NCBI RefSeq assembly: GCF_003258365.1
Contig: NZ_QHKM01000002.1
Span: 310,001 to 374,000 of the forward strand
Source: Hymenobacter edaphi
GTDB taxonomy: Bacteria > Bacteroidota > Bacteroidia > Cytophagales > Hymenobacteraceae
Reading direction: 5' to 3'
DNA: 64,000 nucleotides
A program made the translations under genes and the position numbers. Shown in pieces: positions 34,434-43,369 of the stretch (the first letter of the stretch is position 1; the number at the start of each line of letters is the position of its first letter). A model generated the notes under the pieces. The model was not told the origin of the DNA. It searched no databases and was given only the letters and a program-made list of their open reading frames with translations.

Positions 34434-35366
34434 TCAAACCGCCGCCCGCGTCACCGTCGCATCCACGCGCTTCTTCACGCCGGGCTCAATCACCACGCCC
34501 GGCAGCTCCTGCCGCGTGATGCCCGCCCCGCTGAGCGTGAGCGAATAAGTACCGGCCGGCAGCGGCAGCAGGAAGCGCCCGTCCTCGTCCGACACGGCGA
34601 AATCGTCGCGGCCCGTCGCCTGCACCAGCACCCCGGCGGCCGGTTGGCCGGCCCGGTCGGTGAGAGTGCCCCGGGCCGCTGCCTGCCCGGTGCCGCGCAC
34701 TAGGCTTAGCAGGTACTCCGTCTGAAACTGCCGCGCCAGCTCCGGCTCCTTGCGGAAGATGCGCTGCGCGTCGCGGTTCATCTTCTGGTAGGCCTCGTAC
34801 TGGGCCAGCAGCGCCGTTTGCTGCGTGGTGGTGCCCGCCTGCGCCGCTCCCTTCTCCTGCATAAACTGCCGCAGCAGCGTGCGCACGTCGGCCGCTTCCT
34901 CCGCCAGCTCCGCCGCGAAGGTGCCGGGCATTTCGCCCCGGTCGGCCAGCTCGGCGGCGTACTGCTGCACGTAGGCCAGGGCCGCCGCCATCAGCTGCTC
35001 CAGCGCCGTCCAGTCGTGCTTGGCCGCCGCCTCGTAGTGCCGGTAGCCGGCCGCGTCGCGCATGGCCCGGTAGGCCCCCGGCTCGGGGTTAGCTTCCTCG
35101 ATGTAGCCATCGAGCAGCTGCCAGGCCGCCAAAAACTCGTCAGCCTGCGTCACCAGCCCGCCGCGGGTGCGCTCCGATGCCGCCCCGCGCGCCTGCGCCC
35201 CGGGCATCTGCTGCGCTTTTTGCAGCTCGGCCAGCGCCTTGGTGGCCAGCTCCGGCGTGTAGCCGCGCTTATAGGCCGCAAAGCGTTCCTGATGTTGTTG
35301 ATACTGCTGCCACGCCAGCGGCAGCACGAGGGCCAGGTCGCCCTGTGCCATTGGTAAATTAGCCAT
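34434..35366 (-). CDS. Helical protein with C-terminal carboxypeptidase-regulatory-like domain
   Basis: A 310-residue protein when started at the ATG at 35366; an in-frame extension to 35396 is possible. Residues up to about 235 are helical and rich in Ala, Gln and Glu, with long stretches such as DVRTLLRQFMQEKG and RIFRKEPELARQF. Residues about 236-310 form a carboxypeptidase-regulatory-like sandwich: ARGTLTDRAGQPAAGVLVQ and SDEDGRFLLPLPAGTYSLTL. No signal peptide is visible, which is unusual for this domain. The function is unknown. Confidence 0.6.
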   Translation of the reverse strand: MANLPMAQGDLALVLPLAWQQYQQHQERFAAYKRGYTPELATKALAELQKAQQMPGAQARGAASERTRGGLVTQADEFLAAWQLLDGYIEEANPEPGAYRAMRDAAGYRHYEAAAKHDWTALEQLMAAALAYVQQYAAELADRGEMPGTFAAELAEEAADVRTLLRQFMQEKGAAQAGTTTQQTALLAQYEAYQKMNRDAQRIFRKEPELARQFQTEYLLSLVRGTGQAAARGTLTDRAGQPAAGVLVQATGRDDFAVSDEDGRFLLPLPAGTYSLTLSGAGITRQELPGVVIEPGVKKRVDATVTRAAV

Positions 35367-35909
35367 CTTAAACAGTTGGTAAGCTAGTGGGCCCAATGCG
35401 GGTTAAGCCAAATGTAATCGGCCGCTATGCACTTCCAATAGTCCGGCTTCAATAAAAGATTAGTACAAAAAAGCCCCGTCGCCAACGTCCCGGATAGCGC
35501 CATTGTTGCCTTCCCCCGCTGCCCCGCCGCTGCGGGCCACCCGCCCCCAGCCCCACAGCCACGGCCCGGCCCGGTGCAGCGGCTTCGGCCCCGCCCGAGG
35601 GGCTTTCTGGCCCGCCCGCAGCCTTTTCAGTCGGGCCCGCGCCGCCTCTCCGGTTGCCCGCACCAGTTCCTGCCCGGCCCGAAAAGCCTCCTGCCTCGCC
35701 CGAAATCGTTCCTGCCTCGCCCGAAACGATTCCTAAACGCTACCCGAAATGTCTAATCAACCCGTTCGGGCGGCCCGCCCGCCGGCTGGGCGCCGTTGGG
35801 CGCCCGGTGCCGGCGTACTAGCTTAGCGCGGTGGGCGGGCGTGCTGCCCGGGCGGTGCCCGCCCGCTCACCTGATTAACCTTCCTGATTCTATCACCTTC
35901 ACTTACCGC
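35367..35909. other. Intergenic region with a 21-bp tandem repeat
   Basis: The stretch contains no convincing gene. At 35668-35730 three 21-base units (TCCTGCCTCGCCCGAAATCGT type) follow one another, and the surrounding sequence is a decayed version of the same. It also includes the promoter region of the following T9SS gene. Confidence 0.55.
35668..35730. repeat. 21-bp tandem repeat, three units
   Basis: Units start at 35668, 35689 and 35710 and share TCCTGCC...GCCCGAAA; a partial fourth begins at 35731. The period is a multiple of three, so it can be read through in all frames as a 7-residue repeat, but no gene context supports translation. Confidence 0.7.
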
Positions 35910-38900
35910 ATGAAGCACCCCTTACCCGCTCTCCGGCTTATCATTCGCCGCGCGCCCTGGCTGCTGCTGCTCCTGCTGCTGGCCGGTAGCGCCGCCTACG
36001 CCCAGACCACGCCCGCCTTCGGCGCCGCCTGGGCCACCGGCACCGTGGCCTCGCCCTTCAACAGCCAGAGCTCCATCAACGCCACCGCCCGCGACGCGGC
36101 TGGCAACGTGTACATAGCCGGCAACTTCATCGGCACCACGGGCTTCGGCAGCCTCTCGCTCAGCAGCACCGAGCCCTACGTGTACTACGGCGCCGGCGAC
36201 GCCTTCGTGGCCAAGCTCGATGCCCAGGGCAACTACCTCTGGGTGCGCAGCGCCGGCGGCCCCGACGGCGACGGCATCGGGGCCCTGGCCGTGGATGCCG
36301 CCGGCAACGCCTACGTGACGGGCGTCTTCGGCTACCGCGTCACCGGGCCCACCCCCGCCAGCGTTTCCGCCACCTTCGGCAGCACCACCCTCACCACCAC
36401 CACCCCTGCCGTCGACAACAAGTTTGTGGCCAAGCTCGACGCCAACGGCACCTGGCTCTGGGCCCGCCGCATGGACACGGGCACCAGCCGTCTGGCCGTG
36501 GATGCCACCGGCAACGCCTACCTGACGGGGAGCTTCAACACGGCCACCGCCACCTTCGGCAGCACCACGCTCTCCAACGCGGGCACCGGCTCCTACGGCA
36601 CCTCTGCCTTCCTGGCCAAGCTGGATGCCGCGGGCACCTGGCTCTGGGCCAAACAGGTCGGCGGCACCGGCACCAACGGGAGCCGCGACGTGGCCACCGA
36701 TGCCAGCGGCAACGTCTACCTCAGCGGCTACTTTCAAAACTCGGTTACGCTGGGCAGCACCACCCTCACGGCCAGCGCGGCCGGCACGGCCTTCGTAGCC
36801 AAGCTCGACGCGGCCGGCACCTACCTCTGGGCCCGGCAGCTCGGCGCCCTGCCTTTCCTGGCTCCCGATGCCAGCGGCAACGTCTACTTGGCCGGCCAGT
36901 TTCAGAACACCCTCACGCTGGGCAGCACCACGCTCGCGGCCGGTACGGCGGGTTACACCGGCTACTCCGTCTTCCTGGGCAAGATGGACGCCGCCGGTAG
37001 CTGGCTGTGGGCCCGCGCCTCCGGCAGCAGCGGCGCCCTCAGCTACGGCTCCATCACCGGCCTCAGCGGGCTGGCCCTCGACGGCAGCGGCAACGCCTAC
37101 GTGAGCGGGCAGTTCAATGGCCCGGCCATCGGCTTCGGCAGCACCACGCTCACCAATGCTTCCGAGGCCCCCGTTTATAGTGACGTCTTTGTGGCCAAGT
37201 GCGACGCCAGCGGCACCTGGCTCTGGGCCCGGCAGTCGACCGGCGCCGTATCCGAGCAGGGCGCGGGCCTCGGCGCCGATGCGGCCGGCAACGTCTGGCT
37301 GATCGGGGAGACCTACGGCGAGGCGGTCCGCCTCGGCAGCACCACCCTCACCGGCGCCAACAGCTTCAGCGTCGGCACCCGGACCGCCAGCTTCCTGGGC
37401 AAAATGGACGCCGCCGGCACCTGGCTCTGGGCCCGCGCCCCCGACAACGGCGGCAGCGGCAGCCAGTGCACCCAGTCCCTGCCCGACGGCAGCGGCAACC
37501 TCTACGTGGTCGGTTCCTTTAGCGGCACCGTTGCCTTCGGCAGCACCTCGCTCACCAGCCGCGGCACCGACGACGCCTTCGTGGCCAAGCTCGATGCCCA
37601 GGGCAACTACCTCTGGGTGCAGCAGCTCGGCACCGCCGGCCCCGACGTGGCATACGACCTGACCCGCGACGCCAGCGGCAACGTGCTGGTGACGGGCTTC
37701 TTTGCCGGTACGCTTACCCTGGGCAGCATCACGCTCACCACCACCGCGTTCGGCCACGACTCCTTCGTGGCCAAGCTCGACGCCGGCGGCACCCCGCTCT
37801 GGGCCCGCAGCATCGGTACCTATTCGTATTCCAGCGCCAACAACCCGCGCTACGGCAACTCCCTGGCCACCGACGCCAGCGGCAACGTGTGGCTGGCCGG
37901 CTACTTCAGCGGCACCGCCACCTTCGGCAGCACCTCGCTCACCGCCACTTCCGGCTACGCCCCCGATGCCTTCGTGGCCAAGCTCGACGCCAGCGGCACC
38001 TGGCTCTGGGCCCGGCAGGCCGTCGGCTCCGCCCAGGACGACGTGCGCGGCCTGGCCCTCGACGCGGCCGGCAACGCGTACCTGGTCGGCTCCACGGTCA
38101 GCAATACGCTTGGTTTCGGCGCCATTTCCCTCAGCAATACCAACCCGGGCAGCAACGGCTTCGTGACCAAAATCGACCCGGCCGGTACCTGGCTCTGGGC
38201 CCGGCAAGTGGGGGCCAACGTGGCCGACGTAGCCCTGGATGCCGCCGGCAACCTCTACGTGGCCGGCAGCTTCTTCGGCGGCCCGCTCACCCTGGGCAGC
38301 AGCACCCTCACCAACCGCGGCAGCGCGGACGTGTTCGTGGCCAAGCTCGATGCCAGCGGCAACGCCCTCTGGGCCCGCTCGGCCGGCGGCGCCGACTACG
38401 ACGTGGCCCAGCGGCTGGTGCTGGCCCCCAACGGGACGCCCTGCCTGATGGGCTCATTTGCCAGTACGGCGGCTGGCTTTGGGGCGTCCTCGCTCACCGC
38501 CAACGGCATCAACGACATGTTCCTGGCCCAACTGGATGCGGCCGGAAACTGGCTCCTGGTCGCGCAGGCCGGCGGAGCGGGTAATGATTTTGGCCAGGGC
38601 CTGAGCGCCGACGCCAGCGGCAACCTGTACCTGAGCGGCTACTTCGACGGGCCGACGGCCAGCTTCGGCGCCCTCAGCCTGACCTCAGCGGCTTCGGGCA
38701 AGGAGCGCGGCTTCGTGGCGCGCCTGCCGGCCGTCGTCACCAGCCAGCGGCCGGTGGCCCGCCTGACTCCCTTGCAGCTCTACCCCAACCCCGCCGCCGG
38801 CCGCCACGTGCGCCTGCTGGCCACCGACCTGTCGGGCGCCACGGCCGAGCTGCGCGTGCTCAACAGCCTGGGCCAGCTGGTGCGCCACGAAACCCGGCCG

Positions 38901-39017
38901 CTGCTTGCCCGCCGCCTGGACCACACGCTGGAGCTGCCCGCGCTGCCCGCCGGTGTGTACACCGTGCAGCTGCGCACGGCCGCCGGCACGCACACCGGCC
39001 AGCTGCTGCTGAACTAA
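35910..39017 (+). CDS. Large SBBP-type beta-propeller T9SS protein
   Basis: A 1035-residue protein from the ATG at 35910 (35796 extends a frame without sense). A signal peptide ends near residue 33 (AAYAQ). The rest consists of roughly sixteen repeats of about 50-60 residues, each containing a version of FVAKLDAxGTWLWAR, DAxGNVYLxGxF and an LGSTTLT strand. This is the SBBP-type beta-propeller repeat. The C-terminal 78 residues (LQLYPNPAAGR onward) are the T9SS type A sorting domain. Probably a surface-exposed repeat protein, perhaps adhesive. The high repeat similarity makes assembly errors possible. Confidence 0.9.
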   Translation: MKHPLPALRLIIRRAPWLLLLLLLAGSAAYAQTTPAFGAAWATGTVASPFNSQSSINATARDAAGNVYIAGNFIGTTGFGSLSLSSTEPYVYYGAGDAFVAKLDAQGNYLWVRSAGGPDGDGIGALAVDAAGNAYVTGVFGYRVTGPTPASVSATFGSTTLTTTTPAVDNKFVAKLDANGTWLWARRMDTGTSRLAVDATGNAYLTGSFNTATATFGSTTLSNAGTGSYGTSAFLAKLDAAGTWLWAKQVGGTGTNGSRDVATDASGNVYLSGYFQNSVTLGSTTLTASAAGTAFVAKLDAAGTYLWARQLGALPFLAPDASGNVYLAGQFQNTLTLGSTTLAAGTAGYTGYSVFLGKMDAAGSWLWARASGSSGALSYGSITGLSGLALDGSGNAYVSGQFNGPAIGFGSTTLTNASEAPVYSDVFVAKCDASGTWLWARQSTGAVSEQGAGLGADAAGNVWLIGETYGEAVRLGSTTLTGANSFSVGTRTASFLGKMDAAGTWLWARAPDNGGSGSQCTQSLPDGSGNLYVVGSFSGTVAFGSTSLTSRGTDDAFVAKLDAQGNYLWVQQLGTAGPDVAYDLTRDASGNVLVTGFFAGTLTLGSITLTTTAFGHDSFVAKLDAGGTPLWARSIGTYSYSSANNPRYGNSLATDASGNVWLAGYFSGTATFGSTSLTATSGYAPDAFVAKLDASGTWLWARQAVGSAQDDVRGLALDAAGNAYLVGSTVSNTLGFGAISLSNTNPGSNGFVTKIDPAGTWLWARQVGANVADVALDAAGNLYVAGSFFGGPLTLGSSTLTNRGSADVFVAKLDASGNALWARSAGGADYDVAQRLVLAPNGTPCLMGSFASTAAGFGASSLTANGINDMFLAQLDAAGNWLLVAQAGGAGNDFGQGLSADASGNLYLSGYFDGPTASFGALSLTSAASGKERGFVARLPAVVTSQRPVARLTPLQLYPNPAAGRHVRLLATDLSGATAELRVLNSLGQLVRHETRPLLARRLDHTLELPALPAGVYTVQLRTAAGTHTGQLLLN

Positions 39018-39038
39018 CTGCGGCTGCTCCCCGAACGC

Positions 39039-39077
39039 CAACGGCGCCCGTTTGCACAAGGCAGGCGGGCGCCGTTG
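39039..39077. terminator. 12-bp hairpin between convergent genes
   Basis: Arms 39039-39050 and 39066-39077 pair perfectly over 12 bases with a 15-base loop. CTGTTT follows on the plus strand. Confidence 0.65.
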
Positions 39078-39104
39078 CTGTTTGCGCCGGACCTTTTTAA
39101 GCTG

Positions 39105-39659
39105 TTACGCCCGCTCCAGCCGCTGCAGGTCCTCGCGGCGCAGCTCCCAGAGCTTCACCGGCTGCTCGAAGTTGATGCTGCCCGGCGTGCACACGTGCTC
39201 TCGCACGAAGCGGAAACCCAGCTGGGCCAGGGTGTGGTTGGGCGCCGGGTTCAGCGCGTACGGTTCGCAATACAGCCGCTGCAGCGCGTAGGCTGCGAAA
39301 AAGCGCGGCAGCGCCAGCCGCACCAACTGCCGCCCGTAGCCCTGGCGGCGCACCGCGGCGTCCCAGAGGTGCAGGTGCATATAGGCCTGTTCGCCGGGCC
39401 GGATCTGGTTGATGTTGCAGTGGCCCACGGCCCGCCCGTCCACTTCCCAGATCAGGCAGTACGACTGCTTTTCCGGCAGCGGAGTGGCCAGTTGCTGCGC
39501 CAGCATGGCCGTCCAGCCGGCGCGGTCGGGCAGTTTGGCCAGGTCCACGCCCATGCTGGTCAGGTGGGTCGGCGGCGACGTGAGCCAGTACTCGGCAATG
39601 CGGGCAATGTCGTCAGCGCGCAAGTCGCGCACGGAAAGGGTAGGGGGCATGGGCACCAA
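39105..39659 (-). CDS. GNAT family N-acetyltransferase
   Basis: A 184-residue protein. It has the GNAT order: an N-terminal ADDIARIAEYW helix, a strand SYCLIWEVDGRAVGHCNI, the AcCoA-binding RRQGYGRQLVRLALP (residues about 112-126, containing the Q/RxxGxG/A motif) and the NPAPNHTLAQLGFRFV end. The substrate is unknown. Met 1 is at 39659, but Met 4 at 39650 is an equally good start. Confidence 0.9.
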   Translation of the reverse strand: MVPMPPTLSVRDLRADDIARIAEYWLTSPPTHLTSMGVDLAKLPDRAGWTAMLAQQLATPLPEKQSYCLIWEVDGRAVGHCNINQIRPGEQAYMHLHLWDAAVRRQGYGRQLVRLALPRFFAAYALQRLYCEPYALNPAPNHTLAQLGFRFVREHVCTPGSINFEQPVKLWELRREDLQRLERA

Positions 39660-39730
39660 TGGCAGTCAGGCCCGCAAGAAGGCAGCTTTTCGCGACACGG
39701 CCACTGCTCGCGAACCTTCGCTCCCGCCCC

Positions 39731-41218
39731 TCACCAGCTGCTGCCCGCCCCGCCCCCGCCCGACGAGCCGCCCGAGCTGCTGCTGGAGGAGGAGCCGCCG
39801 GAGGAAGAGCTGCCCGATGAGGAGCTGCTCGACGACTCCGAAATGCGCGGAATGTCGTAGCGCTCCTTGGTTTCGTAGGCGCAGTGGCGGCAGCGGTGCC
39901 GGTGCCAGCCCCAGCCCGCCGAGTGGGTAGTGGCCCGCTGCATCACCTGCTGGCCCGCGTCCTGAAACGTGCGGAAGTGGCATTTCGGGCAGGGCTCGGC
40001 GTCGGTGCTCAGGTTCTGGTAATCGAGCTTGAGCGTGTGCTGGCAGGCCGCGCAGCGCCACACGTCGTAGTCCACGGACTGCAGGCGCTCCTCCACCCGC
40101 TCCCCCGGGTGCAGGTGGGCGTCGTCGTCGGTTTCGGCGAGGCGGCGCATGGGCTGGCCGCAGTGCGGGCACGCATAGGGCGCCTCGCGCAACTCCTGCA
40201 TGCGGCGGCGGTGGCGGGGCCAGTACCAGGCCAGCGGCAGCGCGAAGGCGTAGGCCGTGAAGCCCAGGCCGTGGTGGGCCCGCTGCAGCAGCTGGTGCTG
40301 CTGGTGCCGCGGCAGCGCCGCCCACGCCCCGCGCCGCTGCTGCTCCACGCGCCGCAAATGCCACAGCGTGTACAGCCAGGGCGGCAGATAGCCCAAGCCC
40401 AGCAGCAGGGCCGCCCCGCGCCCCGCATCGTCGGTGAAGGGCAGGGCCAGCGCCAGCCCCACCGGCACCAGCAGCACCAGCGCCGCGGCGTAGCGGTGCG
40501 GGCTGCCCTGGGTGGTGTAGTACCACAGCAGCCCGTACAGGAGCAGCGCGGCCAGGCAGGCCACGACCCCGGCAACGATGACGAGGATATTGTCCTCCGA
40601 ATCCGGCGCGCTGCCGACGTCGGTCAGCGCCAGGCCCGCGGCATCGTCGGCGGCCGCGGCGGGCCCGTCCGCCGCCAGCGAATCGGCGCCCGCCGCGGCA
40701 AACCGGCCGGTGCTGAGCTGGCGGATAACGGCCGCCACGCCCTGGCGCACGGCCTCGTCCGTCTGCCCCGCCCGCAGCGCCGGCACCATGTACTGCTGCT
40801 GAATGCGGTAGCAGATGACGTCGGGCAGCTCGGCCTCCAGCCCGTAGCCGGTTTCAAACTCCACGCGCCGCTGGTCCATCACCAGCAGGATGAGCAGGCC
40901 GTTGTCCTTGGTCTGGTCGCCGATTTTCCACCGGTTGAACAGCGCCGTGGCCGCCGTCTTGGGCACGGCCTCGCCGATGCTGCTGACCACCGCCACGTCG
41001 ATGTGGGCCCGGCCGCTCTGGTCCAGGGCTTGCAGCGTGGCGTTCAAGTCCTGCACGGTGGCCGGGCTTAGCACCGCGTCGGGGTTGCTGACGTAGGTTT
41101 CGCCCAGCCGTTTGGGGTCGGGAACCCGGGTCAGGTACGCATCGGGGGCCTGCGCGGCGGCCGGTGCACCGGCGAGCAGCAGAAGCAGGAAGGCGGGCAG
41201 AAACAGCAGGCGAAGCAT
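39731..41218 (-). CDS. TPM domain membrane protein
   Basis: A 495-residue protein from the ATG at 41218, with a signal peptide (about residues 1-23). Residues about 40-170 form a TPM (repeat phosphatase) domain: SNPDAVLSPATVQDLNATL, DVAVVSSIGE, DNGLLILLVMDQRRVEFETGYGLE and a tail helix. Several hydrophobic segments follow (about 220-320). A zinc-ribbon-like region with CPHCGQPM, CAACQH and CPKCHF repeats comes next, and the last 35 residues are Ser/Gly-rich. The layout is that of YgcG-like proteins with an extra cytosolic zinc domain. It probably takes part in membrane or photosystem-type assembly in other groups; its role here is unknown. Confidence 0.85.
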   Translation of the reverse strand: MLRLLFLPAFLLLLLAGAPAAAQAPDAYLTRVPDPKRLGETYVSNPDAVLSPATVQDLNATLQALDQSGRAHIDVAVVSSIGEAVPKTAATALFNRWKIGDQTKDNGLLILLVMDQRRVEFETGYGLEAELPDVICYRIQQQYMVPALRAGQTDEAVRQGVAAVIRQLSTGRFAAAGADSLAADGPAAAADDAAGLALTDVGSAPDSEDNILVIVAGVVACLAALLLYGLLWYYTTQGSPHRYAAALVLLVPVGLALALPFTDDAGRGAALLLGLGYLPPWLYTLWHLRRVEQQRRGAWAALPRHQQHQLLQRAHHGLGFTAYAFALPLAWYWPRHRRRMQELREAPYACPHCGQPMRRLAETDDDAHLHPGERVEERLQSVDYDVWRCAACQHTLKLDYQNLSTDAEPCPKCHFRTFQDAGQQVMQRATTHSAGWGWHRHRCRHCAYETKERYDIPRISESSSSSSSGSSSSGGSSSSSSSGGSSGGGGAGSSW

Positions 41219-41347
41219 CGGGGAAGGGCGCAAGTCGGGCGGCAGGATCGGGCCGCAACGGGCGGCAAGATAGAGCCCCGCCGTGCCGCGGCCAATCCGG
41301 TCGCGCCTGCTTCGCTCAGCACCACTGCTGCTGCAGCCCGCGCCAGC

Positions 41348-41944
41348 TTATACCAGCGCCCCCAGCTCGGGCACCTCGCGCACCTCGCCCGGGGCCAGCT
41401 CGCCCAGCGCCAGCCCGCCGATGCGCACACGTACCAGCCGCAGCGTCGGGAAGCCCACGGCCGCCGTCATCTTGCGCACCTGCCGGAACTTGCCCTCCGT
41501 GAGCGTAATCGACACCCAGCAGGTGGGGCCGTGCCGGTCGTCGCGGATGCGCTTGGCGCGCGGGGCGAAGCCGGGCGCCGCCGCCAGCCGCCGGGCCTGG
41601 CAGCGGATGGTCTGGTACTTGGTTTCGCGCAGGCCGATTTCCACGCCCTGCGTGAGGCGAGCCAGCGCTTCGTCGGTTATCAGGCCGTCGAGTTGGGCGT
41701 AGTATTCCTTTTCGGTGCCGCCGTTGCGGATCTGCTCGCTCACCCGGCCGTCGGTGGTGAGCAGCAGCAGCCCCTCGCTGTCCTCGTCGAGGCGGCCGAT
41801 GGCCATGACGCCGGCCGGAAAGTCGTGCAGCTCGCCCAGAAAGCGCTTTTTGCGGGCCTCCCGGGCGTCCTCGCTCCGAAACTGGCTGAGGTAGCCGAAG
41901 GGCTTGTGCAGAACGAAGTGGCGGTGCGCCGGGGTTGAGCTCAT
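41348..41944 (-). CDS. RsuA/RluE-family pseudouridine synthase
   Basis: A 198-residue enzyme without the S4 domain. It starts with HFVLHKPFGYLSQF, has the catalytic Asp motif GRLDEDSEGLLLLTTDG (about residues 50-66), YYAQLDG and the C-terminal EGKFRQVRKM and LRLVRVRIG strands of this family. The short size and lack of S4 fit RluE (23S rRNA U2457). It isomerises uridine in rRNA. Co-orientation with the outer-membrane gene is only a neighbourhood effect; the stop is 129 bases from the TPM gene start. Confidence 0.9.
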   Translation of the reverse strand: MSSTPAHRHFVLHKPFGYLSQFRSEDAREARKKRFLGELHDFPAGVMAIGRLDEDSEGLLLLTTDGRVSEQIRNGGTEKEYYAQLDGLITDEALARLTQGVEIGLRETKYQTIRCQARRLAAAPGFAPRAKRIRDDRHGPTCWVSITLTEGKFRQVRKMTAAVGFPTLRLVRVRIGGLALGELAPGEVREVPELGALV

Positions 41945-41968
41945 ACGAAACAGAAAGCCGGCGCGGCC

Positions 41969-43246
41969 CTAAAACCGGAAGCCGAGCAGCAGGTACAGGC
42001 GCTTGGTGTGGCTGGATTGCTCCTGGCCGTCGAGAAAACCATTGCCGAGCTCGAAGCGGCCCTCGGCGGAAAGCCGCTTGAGGCTGCCACCCGCGCCGAC
42101 GATGAGCGACTGCTCCACCTTGTCCTCGGAGCCGTAGGCCGGCGTGTCCTTGGTGGTTTCCTGGCTGTAGAAACGCACCGTCTCGTGGCGGGTGTGCACC
42201 TGCTTGACGGCGTAGCCCATCGAGATGCCACCGTGCGCAAACCAGCTGGCCGCCGCGCCCACCGGGTGGCGGTAGCGCAGCAGCGCGTTGAGCCGGGCGT
42301 AGTCGTAGTGCAGCGTCACCGTGCCGGTGGTGTAGCGGTCGGCGCTGATGGTGTTCGTGTAGCTCTGCTGGGCCTGGTAGCTGTTGTAGAACAGCTCGGG
42401 CACGATGGAGAGGTGCCGCAGGCGCCGCGGCAGCGGCAGCTCCACGAACAGGCCGCCGGCGAGCCGCCGCGAGCTGGGGAAGCGCATCGTTTCGCTGGTG
42501 CCCAGGAGCGGGTCGTTGACGGTCACGCTGACGGTGGTCTGGCTCAGGCCGGCCAGCACGCCAAACGATGCGCGGTTCTTCTCCGAGGCCTGCTGAAACG
42601 TCGGGGCCGCCTTGCCGCCGGCGCAGGCGTAGTACTCGCCAAACACCTTCTGCAGGCCGGGCGTGGTGTAGGGCACCGTGCGCAGGCGCGGGCCGATGGT
42701 GGGGCAGTCGGCCAGGTAGGTTTGCAGCTGGTCGGCAAAGCTGCGGTCGGTTACCACGCGGTTGCTTTGCTCGTTGGGAATAAACTGCTTGTGGAGCAGC
42801 AGCTCCAGCGCCCCGTCCTGCCGGATAAAGAAGTGCTCCTTGCCGTTGCGGTCCTGGTAGTAGTACAGGCTTTTGGGCCCGCTCACCAGCACCCGCACAA
42901 AGGCCTCGTCGCGGCGCATCAGCAGGGCCGGGGACTTGGGCAGCTCCCCGATCTTGTAGGGCGAGCCTTCCACCTGCACCACGGCGCTTTCGTAGCGCTC
43001 GGCGGCCACCCCGAAGCCGCGGATATCGGCCGGGCCGTAGTTTTTGGGTTCCCCCGCGGCCGGGCGGAAGTCGATGCGCGTCGGGTTCTGGTTCCACTGG
43101 CGGAAATCGACGGTGCCGCGCACGGTGTCGCCGCTGAGGCTGAGCACGTAGCCGGGCTGGTAGTTGGTCTGGGCCCGGGCCGTGAGGCTGGCCGCGCCGC
43201 TCAGCAGGAGCAGCGCCGCAAGGCGGTAAGCGTGTTGCATCGACAA
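41969..43246 (-). CDS. Outer-membrane beta-barrel protein
   Basis: A 425-residue protein with a signal peptide (about 1-26, ending ARAQ). The N-terminal half has a repeated strand unit (GYVLSLSGDTVRGTVDF, DIRGFGVAAERYESA) that is common to Cytophagales surface proteins. The C-terminal half (about 225-425) has alternating amphipathic strands ending in the typical aromatic LYLLLGFRF, so it should insert as a porin-like barrel. A second in-frame Met at 43240 could be the true start. The gene follows the VWA gene on the same strand, with an inverted repeat between them. Confidence 0.8.
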   Translation of the reverse strand: MSMQHAYRLAALLLLSGAASLTARAQTNYQPGYVLSLSGDTVRGTVDFRQWNQNPTRIDFRPAAGEPKNYGPADIRGFGVAAERYESAVVQVEGSPYKIGELPKSPALLMRRDEAFVRVLVSGPKSLYYYQDRNGKEHFFIRQDGALELLLHKQFIPNEQSNRVVTDRSFADQLQTYLADCPTIGPRLRTVPYTTPGLQKVFGEYYACAGGKAAPTFQQASEKNRASFGVLAGLSQTTVSVTVNDPLLGTSETMRFPSSRRLAGGLFVELPLPRRLRHLSIVPELFYNSYQAQQSYTNTISADRYTTGTVTLHYDYARLNALLRYRHPVGAAASWFAHGGISMGYAVKQVHTRHETVRFYSQETTKDTPAYGSEDKVEQSLIVGAGGSLKRLSAEGRFELGNGFLDGQEQSSHTKRLYLLLGFRF

Positions 43247-43325
43247 CGAAAAATAAGGGGGTACGGAAGCCGGAAAATGCGCCGGCGCACAACCTGCGCC
43301 GAACGAGCGGCGCTAATCAGGTTGG

Positions 43326-43368
43326 CAAATATACAACACAAGTGCTGAATATAATTGCATCACTTGTG
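43326..43368 (-). promoter_or_regulatory. -7 box and inverted repeat upstream of the barrel gene
   Basis: A perfect TATATTTG on the minus strand (43326-43333) lies 80 bases before the barrel-protein start. Just upstream, CACAAGTG (43337-43344) and CACTTGTG (43361-43368) form an 8+8 inverted repeat with a 16-base spacer. The repeat covers the expected -33 region, so a bound regulator could control access. Confidence 0.55.
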
Positions 43369-43369
43369 A

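Noticed and set aside
35922-38207. A 761-residue minus-strand open frame inside the propeller gene.
   Set aside because: The repeats of the propeller gene give a periodic antisense frame; no domain or start context supports it.
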